Source: Pseudoflavonifractor sp. An184 (GTDB taxonomy: Bacteria; Bacillota; Clostridia; Oscillospirales; Oscillospiraceae). From it: a stretch of 64,000 nucleotides of DNA. The translations under genes were made by a program, and so were the position numbers. Below the pieces are notes generated by a model. The model saw only the letters and a list, made by a program, of their open reading frames with translations, searched no databases and was not told the origin of the DNA. The DNA is taken from assembly GCF_002160305.1 (NCBI RefSeq), contig NZ_NFKI01000001.1, positions 62,001 through 126,000 on the forward strand, written 5' to 3'. Positions 15,948 through 24,150 of this stretch are shown here, in pieces. How positions within the stretch are numbered: the stretch's first letter is position 1; every line of letters starts with the position of its first letter.

Positions 15948-16898
15948 ATGCTGGAACGCATCATGGCGGACAATGGCTTTCCCAGCCCCGTAGCAGAGAG
16001 TGGAGGATGCCGGGTCTTCCAGTTTCACAGTGAGACCGGGGAGGGGATCATGACCCAGTATGACCTGTTTCCCGGCGTCTATCTCATGTATAACGACTTC
16101 CACATGGAGAGCTACGATTCCCTGTTTCGCACCACGGAGGATATGCTGTGCATCGACTACTGCCGCCAGGGGCGGATGGAGTATCCGGCGGGGCTGGATA
16201 CCTACTCCTATGTGGAGGCCGGAGACCTGAAACTGGACCGCCGGCTGGAGCACCAGGGCCACTTCACCTTCCCGCTCTCCCACTACCACGGCATTACCAT
16301 CGGCTTCACCCTGCCTCTGGCTGTTCAGTCTCTGAAGGAGTGGGTGCGGGAGTTCCCGGTGGATCTGGTGCGGCTCCAGGAGAAGTTCTGCGCCGGCCGC
16401 CACCCCAGGGTGATCCACGGGGCGCCCTCTGTGGACCACATCTTCCAGGAGCTCTATGCGGTGCCGGAGCAGATCAAACTGCCCTACTTCCGCATCAAGG
16501 TGCTGGAACTGCTGCTGTACCTGGACGCCCTGGAACTGGACGGGAGGACAGAGAAGCCCTACTTCTACAAGTCTCAGGTGGAGAAGGTAAAGGCCGCCCA
16601 CCGCCTGTTGACAGAGGATCTGGAGCGGCACTACACCATCGCGGAACTTTCAGCGCGTTTCTCCATCCCTGCCACGGCCCTGAAGGAGTGTTTCAAGTCA
16701 GTCTACGGCCAGCCGGTCAATACCTATATGCGGAACCTCCGCATGGACCGGGCCGCCCTTCTTCTGCGGCAGGAGCCCCAGACCAGCGTGGCGGAGATCG
16801 CCGGACGGGTGGGCTATGACAGCGCCAGCAAATTCGCCGCCGTGTTCAGGGAGGCCAAGGGGAAGACCCCGCTGGAATACCGGCGGGAAGGGCGGTAA
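15948..16898 (+). CDS. AraC/XylS family regulator
   Basis: 316 residues; ATG 15948 follows GAGAGGAGGAG. The N-terminal about 210 residues are the probable ligand domain. The C-terminal two helix-turn-helix units span about 220-312 (YTIAELSARFSIPATALKECF, then TSVAEIAGRVGYDSASKFAAVF, ending KTPLEYRR). It sits between the ECF operon and ABC pair 3. In Yersinia, the AraC-type YbtA activates the exporter-fold importer genes ybtPQ with the siderophore as signal; the parallel layout is suggestive only. Confidence 0.88.
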   Translation: MLERIMADNGFPSPVAESGGCRVFQFHSETGEGIMTQYDLFPGVYLMYNDFHMESYDSLFRTTEDMLCIDYCRQGRMEYPAGLDTYSYVEAGDLKLDRRLEHQGHFTFPLSHYHGITIGFTLPLAVQSLKEWVREFPVDLVRLQEKFCAGRHPRVIHGAPSVDHIFQELYAVPEQIKLPYFRIKVLELLLYLDALELDGRTEKPYFYKSQVEKVKAAHRLLTEDLERHYTIAELSARFSIPATALKECFKSVYGQPVNTYMRNLRMDRAALLLRQEPQTSVAEIAGRVGYDSASKFAAVFREAKGKTPLEYRREGR

Positions 16899-16963
16899 AT
16901 GTTTTCGTCCAAACGGGACCGAACCGGCGCGCCGGAGCGGACAGGAACAAAGTATCTCCCTAT

Positions 16964-16999
16964 AATCGTTGTAGTTAGCGTGAGCGAACTACAACGATT
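16964..16999 (+). promoter_or_regulatory. Long perfect palindrome before ABC pair 3
   Basis: 13-bp perfect arms AATCGTTGTAGTT (16964-16976) and AACTACAACGATT (16987-16999) around AGCGTGAGCG, followed by TTTTTCTTT. It contains GTTAGCG and CGAAC, which link it to the GTTAG boxes and to the tetR2 operator. The position, 24 bp before the ABC start, fits an operator; the hairpin plus T run also fits a terminator for the AraC gene. It may be both. Confidence 0.7.
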
Positions 17000-17022
17000 T
17001 TTCTTTGAGAGGAGTGCTGTGT

Positions 17023-18789
17023 ATGAAGGAGAGGACCTGGCTTGGCATCCTGCTGTCCTTCGCCGCGCCCTGCCGGGGGAAGATGGCCGCCTCTGTGGTG
17101 CTGGCTATTCTCAGCGTTGCGGGCGGCTTTGTGCCATACCTTGGCGTCTATCAGATCATCCGGCTGTTTCTGGAGCGGCAGACCAGCTGGGAGGGCATCC
17201 TGTTCTGGTGCGGCGTATGCCTTGCGGGTTACGCCATCAAGGTGGCGGGCTACGCCTTGTCCACCATGCTGGCCCATGTATCCGCCTACACCATTCTGGA
17301 GGGCCTGCGCCTCCAGGCGGCGGACCGGCTTATGGGGGCGCCCCTGGGAGAGGTGGACTCCCGGCCTATCGGCGTCATGAAGAGCACCATCGTGGACCGG
17401 ATCGAGGACATCGAGCCGCCCCTGGCCCACATGATCCCGGAGCTGAGCTCCAACATCCTGCTGCCCCTGGTGGTGGCTATCGCCATGTTTGCCATCGACT
17501 GGCGGATGGGGCTGGCCCTGCTGGTGACCATCCCCGTGGCACTGATTCCCATGGCATTTGGGCTGCGGACTTATAACAAAAACTACGCCGCCTACATGGC
17601 GGCCAACGCCCATGTGAACAGCGTCATTGTGGAGTATGTGGAGGGTATCCAGGTGGTCAAAGCCTTCAGCCAGGGGGAGCGGTCCTATCAGAAATTCGCC
17701 AATGCGGTGAGATCCTTCCGTGATTTTACGATGGACTGGTTCCGCTGCACCTGGGCATCCATGAACCTGTGCCTGTCCATCCTGCCCACTACCCTGCTGG
17801 GGACGCTCCCCATGGGGATCTTTCTCTATCAGACAGGGGTGCTGGACCCGGCCCAGGTGACGCTGTGCCTGATGCTGGCGCTGGGGATCGTGACCCCGCT
17901 CATGAGCGCCACCGCCTTCATCAACTCCATGAAGAGCATGCAGTTTGCTGTGAAGGATACCCGGGAGCTGCTGGACCTGCCCCAGTTGTCCCAGGTGGAG
18001 CGGGACGCGCCCCTCAATGGCTGCGATATTCAACTGCGGGATGTGTCCTTCTCCTACAGCGGCGATGGGGAAGAAGTGCTCCACCATCTGGACCTGACCA
18101 TCCCCCAGGGGAAGTTTACCGCTCTGGTGGGCCCCTCCGGCGGCGGAAAGTCCACCATCGCCCGGCTGGCGGCCCGGTTCTGGGATGTGACCGGCGGCAC
18201 CATCACGCTGGGCGGGCGGGACATCCGGGAACTGCCTCTGAAACAGCTCTCCCGGGAGATTAGCTTCGTCACCCAGGACAACTTCCTCTTTGACTGCTCC
18301 CTGAAGGAGAACATCCGGCTGGGAAGGCCGGGGGCCTCGGACGAGGAGGTGTTCGCCGCCGCCAGGGCAGCCCAGTGCGAGGAGTTCATCGGCCGTCTGG
18401 AGCACGGCTGGGACACCGCCGCCGGGGACGCGGGCAAGCAGCTCTCCGGCGGAGAGCGTCAGCGCATCGCCATCGCCCGGGCAATTTTGAAGGACGCGCC
18501 CATCGTCATTTTGGACGAGGCCACAGCCTTCACGGACCCGGAGAATGAGGACAAGATCCAGAGGTCCATCATGGCCCTCTCAAAAGGAAAGACCCTGCTG
18601 GTGATCGCCCACCGGCTGTCCACCATTCAGAACGCGGATCAGATCGTGGTGCTGGAGAAGGGGCAGATCGTGGACAGAGGCACCCAGAGGGAGTTGCTGG
18701 ATCGCTGCCCGCTGTATCAGACGTTGTGGGCGGCTCATGTTGGGGCGCGGAGTTGGGCCGTGACATCGGGTGAAAAGGAGGGAACCTGA
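17023..18789 (+). CDS. Exporter-fold ABC transporter half, pair 3 subunit A
   Basis: 588 residues. Membrane domain about 20-310; Walker A GPSGGGKST near 369, Q-loop VTQDNFLF, signature LSGGERQR near 472, Walker B IVILDEAT near 493, H-loop IAHRL near 527. D-loop AFTD deviates from SLD as in other A subunits. ATG 17023 follows AGAGGAG by 8 nt. The TGA is followed after 1 bp by the ATG of subunit B. Most similar in layout to pair 2 subunit A. A siderophore-importer role (YbtPQ/IrtAB-like) is suggested by the adjacent AraC regulator and DtxR cassette, but not proved. Confidence 0.87.
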   Translation: MKERTWLGILLSFAAPCRGKMAASVVLAILSVAGGFVPYLGVYQIIRLFLERQTSWEGILFWCGVCLAGYAIKVAGYALSTMLAHVSAYTILEGLRLQAADRLMGAPLGEVDSRPIGVMKSTIVDRIEDIEPPLAHMIPELSSNILLPLVVAIAMFAIDWRMGLALLVTIPVALIPMAFGLRTYNKNYAAYMAANAHVNSVIVEYVEGIQVVKAFSQGERSYQKFANAVRSFRDFTMDWFRCTWASMNLCLSILPTTLLGTLPMGIFLYQTGVLDPAQVTLCLMLALGIVTPLMSATAFINSMKSMQFAVKDTRELLDLPQLSQVERDAPLNGCDIQLRDVSFSYSGDGEEVLHHLDLTIPQGKFTALVGPSGGGKSTIARLAARFWDVTGGTITLGGRDIRELPLKQLSREISFVTQDNFLFDCSLKENIRLGRPGASDEEVFAAARAAQCEEFIGRLEHGWDTAAGDAGKQLSGGERQRIAIARAILKDAPIVILDEATAFTDPENEDKIQRSIMALSKGKTLLVIAHRLSTIQNADQIVVLEKGQIVDRGTQRELLDRCPLYQTLWAAHVGARSWAVTSGEKEGT

Positions 18790-18790
18790 G

Positions 18791-20539
18791 ATGTTTCAAA
18801 GTGTCGGACGCATTTTGCGGTGGGCGAAGGGCTACCAGAGACGCATGATTCTGGGCTTTGTCTGCTCCTTCTTCGCCACCTGGTGTACCGCCGGGCCGGT
18901 GATGCTGGCCGCCTGGGCCCTGGGCCGGCTGATCGGGAACGCCTGGGGAGAAAGCGAAATCTCCGCTTCGCTCCCTTGGCTGTGCCTGGTCGGGATCACG
19001 GCGCTGATTTTGCTGCGGTTCCTCTTCACCTACTGGAAGAACCGGCTCCAGGAGAGCATCGGCACGGAGCGGGCGGCAGACCAGCGCATGGAACTGGGGG
19101 ATATGTTGAAGCGGGTATCCCTGGGGTACTTCGCCAGGAACAACCTGGGGGACATCCTGACCGCCCTCACCACGGAACTGAGCACGCTGGAACTCCAGAG
19201 CATGAAGATGGTGGACGCAGTGATCAACGGCTATATCCAGGTGGCGGTGATCCTGCTGTGCGTGGCCATCTTCTGCCCGCCTGCGGCTCTGGTGGCGCTG
19301 GCCGGCGTCCTGGTATCCGCCTTTGCCCTGCGGGGCATTGGGCGGCAGAGCGCCCGCACCGCCCCAGTGGGCCACCGCGCCCAGGAGGCGCTGTCCGGCG
19401 CGGCCATCGAGTACATCCACGGCCTGCCGGTGGTGAAGTCCTTCGGCCAGGACGGCGTATCTGTCCAGCGGTTCCGGGATGCCTGCCGGGCCAATAAAGC
19501 CATCCGGATCAAGAACGAGTTCGGCTTCGTGCCCTGGAACTGCCTGCACTTGTTTGCCCTGCGGGCGGCGTCCGTGGGGCTGGTCCTCACCGCCGGACAG
19601 CAGGCTCTGATGGGGGCTTTGCCCCTCCCGTATTTTCTGATGATCGCTCTGTTCTCCTTCACCATCTTCGGCAGTGTGGAGGCCATCAACGACGCGGCCC
19701 ATGTGTTGTCGGTGACAGACTCTGTCTTGGATCGCCTTGAGGAGCTGGAGCACACAGACTTCATTGACAAGGACGGCCGGGAGATTACCCCGGAGCGGTT
19801 CGACGTGGCCCTATCCCATGTGTCCTTTGGCTACGGCCAGCGGGAGGTGCTCCACGATGTGACCTTCACCGCGCCCCAGGGGACCACCACTGCCATCGTG
19901 GGACCGTCCGGCTCCGGCAAGAGTACCATCTGCAACCTGGTGGCTCGGTTCTATGACACGGACAGCGGAACTGTGTCTGTCGGCGGCCATGATGTGCGGG
20001 AATTTACCTGTGAGAGCCTGCTGCGGAACATCTCCATGGTCTTTCAGAATGTGTATCTCTTCCAGGACAGCGTGGAGAACAACATCAAGTTTGGCTGTCC
20101 CGAGGCGACCCATGAGCAGGTGGTGGCCGCCGCCAAAGCTGCCTGCTGCCACGACTTCATTATGGCACTGCCCAATGGGTATGACACGGTGATCGGGGAG
20201 GGCGGTTCCACCCTCTCCGGCGGGGAGAAACAGCGGATCTCCATCGCCCGGGCCATCCTGAAGGATGCGCCCATCGTCATCCTGGACGAGGCTACCGCCA
20301 GCGTGGATCCGGAGAACGAGCACTTGATCCAACAGGCCCTGTCCGCCCTGACGAAAGGAAAGACCATCCTCACTATCGCCCACCGATTGGCCACCATCCA
20401 GCACGCCGATCAGATCCTGGTGGTGGAGGATGGCCGCATCGTCCAGCGGGGCACCCATGTTGAGTTGATGGCCCAGGGCGGGCTGTATCGGCGCTTTATC
20501 GAGATCCGGGAACAGGCAGAGGGCTGGAGGCTGGCATGA
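18791..20539 (+). CDS. Exporter-fold ABC transporter half, pair 3 subunit B
   Basis: 582 residues; ATG 18791 is preceded by AAAAGGAGGGA inside the end of subunit A. Walker A GPSGSGKST near 371, signature LSGGEKQR near 475, Walker B IVILDEAT near 495, canonical D-loop ASVD, H-loop IAHRL near 530. The stop overlaps the start of the DtxR-like gene (ATGA at 20536-20539), so transporter and regulator are translationally coupled, a strong sign that the cassette belongs to the transporter operon. Confidence 0.87.
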   Translation: MFQSVGRILRWAKGYQRRMILGFVCSFFATWCTAGPVMLAAWALGRLIGNAWGESEISASLPWLCLVGITALILLRFLFTYWKNRLQESIGTERAADQRMELGDMLKRVSLGYFARNNLGDILTALTTELSTLELQSMKMVDAVINGYIQVAVILLCVAIFCPPAALVALAGVLVSAFALRGIGRQSARTAPVGHRAQEALSGAAIEYIHGLPVVKSFGQDGVSVQRFRDACRANKAIRIKNEFGFVPWNCLHLFALRAASVGLVLTAGQQALMGALPLPYFLMIALFSFTIFGSVEAINDAAHVLSVTDSVLDRLEELEHTDFIDKDGREITPERFDVALSHVSFGYGQREVLHDVTFTAPQGTTTAIVGPSGSGKSTICNLVARFYDTDSGTVSVGGHDVREFTCESLLRNISMVFQNVYLFQDSVENNIKFGCPEATHEQVVAAAKAACCHDFIMALPNGYDTVIGEGGSTLSGGEKQRISIARAILKDAPIVILDEATASVDPENEHLIQQALSALTKGKTILTIAHRLATIQHADQILVVEDGRIVQRGTHVELMAQGGLYRRFIEIREQAEGWRLA

Positions 20540-20922
20540 AGGATAGAGGAAAACAGTCTCTCTATGCGTCGGGCGAAGATTATCTGGAGGCCATTCTGGT
20601 GCTCAAAAAACAGAAAGGCATGGTGCGTTCCGTAGATGTCGCCCGGCACCTGGAGGTCACAAAGCCCAGCGTCTGCAATGCGGTGGCGACCCTGCGGGAC
20701 GGGGGCTTTCTGACGATGGACAGCGACTATTTCCTGCACCTGACCGATGTGGGGCGGGAAGTGGCGGAGCAGATCTATGAAAAGCACCGCTTTTTCACAG
20801 AACGCCTGATAGCTGCTGGTGTTGACCCCAAAACTGCAGAGGCAGACGCCTGTCGGATCGAGCACGTCATCAGTGATGAAAGTTTCGAGAGGCTGAAAGC
20901 TGCCGCGAAACCAGAATCGTAA
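20536..20922 (+). CDS. Short DtxR/MntR-like metalloregulator, copy 3
   Basis: 128 residues, starting MKDRGKQSLYASGEDYLEA; slightly longer at the N terminus than the other copies because its ATG overlaps the ABC stop codon. The same candidate metal ligands are present (Asp of GEDYLE, His of EKHRFF, Cys-x-x-Glu-His of CRIEH). Helix-turn-helix region LEVTKPSVCNAVATLRDGGF. No C-terminal SH3-like domain. First gene of cassette 3; probably metal-dependent control of the operon in which it lies. Confidence 0.87.
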   Translation: MKDRGKQSLYASGEDYLEAILVLKKQKGMVRSVDVARHLEVTKPSVCNAVATLRDGGFLTMDSDYFLHLTDVGREVAEQIYEKHRFFTERLIAAGVDPKTAEADACRIEHVISDESFERLKAAAKPES

Positions 20923-20927
20923 GCACA

Positions 20928-20967
20928 GCAAAGGGAGGAGGCCGTGCAGGCGGCCGCCTCCCTTTGC
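20928..20967 (+). promoter_or_regulatory. Conserved cassette hairpin, copy 3
   Basis: 17-bp stem with one mismatch: 20928-20944 (GCAAAGGGAGGAGGCCG) pairs with 20951-20967, loop TGCAGG. It starts 5 bp after the DtxR-like stop and ends 16 bp before the winged-helix GTG. The sequence has drifted from copy 1 at several positions on both arms while pairing is kept. Confidence 0.75.
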
Positions 20968-20983
20968 CATTGGGGGTGAAATC

Positions 20984-21409
20984 GTGGATGAAATTATCGT
21001 TATCCGGGCTGCCGATCCGGACGGTAGCGTGTTCCAGGCCGTCATGGATGCGCTGAAGGGTAAAAGGGCAGAGATGATCGATGTTGTCGAGCAGTCTGCT
21101 TCCGTGCTGCGTATCGGGGATCTGGAGATCCATCACGAGCAACGCTGGGTGCTCATGGCCGGCAGGGAAGTGGAGCTCAATCATGGGGAGTATGCCATGC
21201 TCTACTGCATGGCCAGTTCACCAGGGCATGTGTTCTCCAAAGCGCAGCTCTATGAGGCCGCTTGGGGCGAGGAATATCTGCACGGGACAAACTCTGTGGA
21301 GAATACCATCTGGCGGCTGAGAAAGAAACTGGAGGAGGATCCCAGACATCCTATATATATCAAAACCGTCTTTCGGAGTGGATATAAGATAGTTAGCGGA
21401 GACTATTGA
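20984..21409 (+). CDS. PhoB-type winged-helix protein without receiver, copy 3
   Basis: 141 residues; GTG 20984 follows TGGGGGTG. N-terminal segment DEIIVIRAADPDGS then winged helix: NHGEYAML, FSKAQLYEAAWGEEYLHG, NSVENTIWRLRKKLE, YIKTVFRSGYKI. No receiver domain. The end of the gene overlaps a GTTAG-type box (21392) and the -35 of the tetR3 promoter (21406), so transcription from this cassette could influence the next regulator. Confidence 0.86.
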   Translation: MDEIIVIRAADPDGSVFQAVMDALKGKRAEMIDVVEQSASVLRIGDLEIHHEQRWVLMAGREVELNHGEYAMLYCMASSPGHVFSKAQLYEAAWGEEYLHGTNSVENTIWRLRKKLEEDPRHPIYIKTVFRSGYKIVSGDY

Positions 21410-21465
21410 CTGTTCGCTTCTTTTGTGCTATATTAAAACCGCTGGTTTGAAACCGAAGGTTTTAA
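21392..21465 (+). promoter_or_regulatory. Promoter and operator of tetR copy 3
   Basis: TTGACT (21406-21411), 17-bp spacer, TATATT (21429-21434). A 33-bp two-fold symmetric array follows: TTAAAACC (21433-21440), GGTTTGAAACC (21444-21454), GGTTTTAA (21458-21465). A degenerate GTTAG CGGAGA CTATT box lies at 21392-21407 over the -35. The nested palindromes suggest cooperative binding of TetR 3 dimers. Confidence 0.75.
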
Positions 21466-21481
21466 TTGATGAGGTGGTCAC

Positions 21482-22117
21482 TTGGCAAAAAGAGTAGCAG
21501 GCGTGACGGAAAAACTCATGGAATGTGCAAAAGAGGAATTCCTTACAAATGGGTATGAGAACGCATCTCTTAGAGTGATAGCGGAAAAAGCTGGCTCCAG
21601 CAAAGGGGCAATCTATATTCGATATCCGGACAAAGAGAGCCTGTACCGCTCCCTCGTACAGCCTGCCATGGATGCTTTTTGTGGCCTGATACAATCGGCG
21701 TTGGAGCAGTTTAACCAGTTGCCCGGAGCTGAACAGACCAGCCAAATGTATTCTTTCTCCGACCATGGCTTTTGGGCCTCTGTAGACTATATTTATGACC
21801 ACTTTGACGAGTTCAAATTGCTCCTGACCAGCGGGGAGAGCAACACATATCAGGAGTTCCTTCATCGTGTTGTGGAACTGGATACACAATGCACCATGCG
21901 ATATATTCAGGCATCCGGGAATGACGCGATCTCCAGCGGCCGCCTCACACCGGAACTAAGCCATCTGCTGTCCAGCGCCTTTTATACTGGCATATTTGAG
22001 GTGGTCATCCACGATATGCCAAAGGAGCAGGCGGTCGAGCATATCCAGAGGATGCGACGTTTCTATATCGCTGGCTGGAAATCCATCTTCTTCGGGGATG
22101 GAGGTGAAAACCATTGA
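21482..22117 (+). CDS. TetR/AcrR family regulator 3
   Basis: 211 residues. The start is TTG at 21482, 6 nt after GAGGTGG; no ATG fits. Helix-turn-helix about residues 10-52 (SLRVIAEKAGSSKGAIYIRY). The C-terminal half is related to TetR 2 at 6218 (YDHFDEFKLLLTSGESNTYQ against YSHFNEFKLLLCCSAGTKYA). It overlaps the KTR gene and precedes ABC pair 4, its likely target along with itself. Confidence 0.87.
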   Translation: MAKRVAGVTEKLMECAKEEFLTNGYENASLRVIAEKAGSSKGAIYIRYPDKESLYRSLVQPAMDAFCGLIQSALEQFNQLPGAEQTSQMYSFSDHGFWASVDYIYDHFDEFKLLLTSGESNTYQEFLHRVVELDTQCTMRYIQASGNDAISSGRLTPELSHLLSSAFYTGIFEVVIHDMPKEQAVEHIQRMRRFYIAGWKSIFFGDGGENH

Positions 22118-22311
22118 GCGGGTGGATCGACCGGAGTGGCTGGATTCATTGCCCTACCTGCGGCAACAAAACTCGTACTAAGGTGAATCCAGACACAATT
22201 CTAAAGCGTTTTCCGCTGTTCTGTCCTAAATGCGGAACGGAACACATTGTTGATGTGCAGGGACAAAACATCATATTGTCAGAGCCAGACGCCAAGACGC
22301 AGAGCCGATGA
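22114..22311 (+). CDS. Small cysteine-rich KTR-domain protein
   Basis: 65 residues with two zinc-binding pairs, CPTCGNKTR and CPKCGTEH, matching the Cys_rich_KTR family, small proteins often found beside TetR genes in mobile elements of Firmicutes. TTG 22114 overlaps the TetR stop, with GATGGAGG about 10 nt upstream. Function unknown; probably a zinc ribbon. Its presence hints that the TetR-KTR-ABC unit was acquired horizontally. Confidence 0.8.
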   Translation: MSGWIDRSGWIHCPTCGNKTRTKVNPDTILKRFPLFCPKCGTEHIVDVQGQNIILSEPDAKTQSR

Positions 22312-22347
22312 TGTGCAGGATAATCCTGCGAGTCATCGGCTTTTTTC
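22302..22347 (+). terminator. Intrinsic terminator after tetR3-KTR
   Basis: Outer stem AGCCGATGA (22302-22310) with TCATCGGCT (22333-22341), inner GCAGGA with TCCTGC, then a T run. The 5' arm overlaps the KTR stop codon. It isolates the regulator transcript from ABC pair 4. Confidence 0.8.
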
Positions 22348-22358
22348 TTTGGCATTTG

Positions 22359-22374
22359 GTTAGAGTTCGCTAAC
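22359..22374 (+). promoter_or_regulatory. GTTAG-N6-CTAAC operator, site F
   Basis: GTTAG AGTTCG CTAAC, a perfect half-site pair with 6-bp spacing, 15 bp before the ATG of ABC pair 4 and just after the terminator. No clear -35/-10 was found between terminator and start, so the promoter may overlap the box. Confidence 0.62.
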
Positions 22375-22389
22375 TTCAGGAGGGATACC

Positions 22390-24150
22390 ATGCAGAAACA
22401 AAAGAATCCATTTAGCTTGATGGCGTTTATCAGACCGCACCGGGCAGGTTTTATTGCCTCGACTGTCCTTGCTGTTCTCAGCGTGGCCAGCGGGATGGTG
22501 CCATACTTTGCCGTGGCAAAGATGGTCAACCTACTCATTTCTGCTGAAAAAAACTTTTCGATTTATCTGACTTGGGGAATGGTAGCCCTGATCGCCTATC
22601 TGCTCAAGTCCGTCCTCCACGGCATTTCTACTCGATGCTCTCACGAGGCCACTTTCCATGTGCTGTCGGAGTTGCGGAGGGCTGTGGCGGATAAGTTGAC
22701 TCATGTTTCCATGGGCTATCTGACTGATACACCATCGGGTCGGTTGAAAACGACCATGGTGGAGCGCGTGGAGCAGATGGAAGTCCCACTGGCACATATC
22801 ATTCCGGAAATGACCTCTAATCTGTTGGTCCCTCTCGCTATTGTGGTTTGCCTCTTCGCCCTGGACTGGCGTATGGCGTTAGTATCGCTTATCACCATCC
22901 CTATTGGGATGCTCTGTTATATGGCCCAGATGAAAGAGTATCCGAAAAAATATGGTGCGGTCGTTCAAGCCGGAAAGCACATGAGTGCCACCACGGTGGA
23001 GTATATCAACGGTATTGAGGTCATTAAAGCGTTCAACCAGAGTGCAGCATCCTATGGGAAGTTTACCGATGCGGTTCGACAAAATGCGGATCTTATATTG
23101 GACTGGATGAAGTCCACGCAGGGCTACTCCGCCCTGATGATGACTATTTGGCCCGCTGTGCTGATCGGCGTTCTGCCCATTGGATGCGTCTTTTATCGGA
23201 ATGGAAGCCTGACCGCCCCGGATTTTATCACGATTGCAATCCTGTCCCTCGGTATCGTGGGGCCATTGGTAGCGGCGATCTTTTTGACTGATGATTTCTC
23301 CAAAATTGCGACCATCACCGGGGAAATCGGCGCTGTGCTGTCCGAGCCGGATCTGGAGCGGCCTGTGCAGAGAAAAGAACTGCATGGGCTGGACATTGGC
23401 CTGCGGGATGTGAGATTCGCTTACAAAGATAAGCAGGTTTTGAACGGCGTCACACTGAACATCCGGCAAGGCACGACCACTGCGCTGGTAGGACCGTCTG
23501 GTTCCGGTAAATCCACCATCGCCAAGCTCATCGCCTCCTATTGGGACGCTGGCAGCGGGAGCATCACTATCGGCGGAGAGGATGTAAAAAACCTGCCGCC
23601 AGAGCAAGTAATGGACCTCATCGGATATGTCTCCCAAGATAACTTCCTGTTCAATGTCTCTGTCCGGGAAAACATCCGCATGGGACGGCCGGAGGCTACC
23701 GACGATGAAGTGGAGGCTGTGGCGAAGGCCTCCGGCTGTCATGAATTCATCATGGGGCTGGATCACGGGTATGACACTGTGGTAGGCGGCGCAGGCGGAC
23801 ACCTCTCCGGCGGGGAGCGCCAGCGGGTCGCTATTGCGCGGGCCATGATGAAGAATGCCCCGATTGTGATTTTGGACGAGGCGACTTCCTACACAGACCC
23901 CGAGAACGAGGCGGTGCTTCAGGACGCCATCGGCAGGCTGACCCGAGGAAAGACACTTATCGTTATCGCCCACCGCTTGAGTACCATAACCGATGCAGAC
24001 CAAATCGCTGTGGTGGATCAGGGAAAAATCCTGGATGCGGGAACACATGAGGAGTTGTTGAAACGGTGTCCCCTCTACGCTCAGATGTGGGTGGCCCACA
24101 CGCAGGCGAAGGATGCGGATACGGGAGAAGGAGGTGGCAAGCATGTTTGA
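22390..24150 (+). CDS. Exporter-fold ABC transporter half, pair 4 subunit A
   Basis: 586 residues; ATG 22390 follows CAGGAGGG. Membrane domain about 15-300; Walker A GPSGSGKST near 368, Q-loop VSQDNFLF, signature LSGGERQR near 472, Walker B IVILDEAT near 492, H-loop IAHRL near 527. D-loop SYTD deviates from SLD. It overlaps subunit B by 8 bp. Codon usage is less GC-rich than in pairs 2 and 3. It is the first gene of a long run that continues without a gap through the nickel/peptide importer to 30901. Confidence 0.87.
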   Translation: MQKQKNPFSLMAFIRPHRAGFIASTVLAVLSVASGMVPYFAVAKMVNLLISAEKNFSIYLTWGMVALIAYLLKSVLHGISTRCSHEATFHVLSELRRAVADKLTHVSMGYLTDTPSGRLKTTMVERVEQMEVPLAHIIPEMTSNLLVPLAIVVCLFALDWRMALVSLITIPIGMLCYMAQMKEYPKKYGAVVQAGKHMSATTVEYINGIEVIKAFNQSAASYGKFTDAVRQNADLILDWMKSTQGYSALMMTIWPAVLIGVLPIGCVFYRNGSLTAPDFITIAILSLGIVGPLVAAIFLTDDFSKIATITGEIGAVLSEPDLERPVQRKELHGLDIGLRDVRFAYKDKQVLNGVTLNIRQGTTTALVGPSGSGKSTIAKLIASYWDAGSGSITIGGEDVKNLPPEQVMDLIGYVSQDNFLFNVSVRENIRMGRPEATDDEVEAVAKASGCHEFIMGLDHGYDTVVGGAGGHLSGGERQRVAIARAMMKNAPIVILDEATSYTDPENEAVLQDAIGRLTRGKTLIVIAHRLSTITDADQIAVVDQGKILDAGTHEELLKRCPLYAQMWVAHTQAKDADTGEGGGKHV

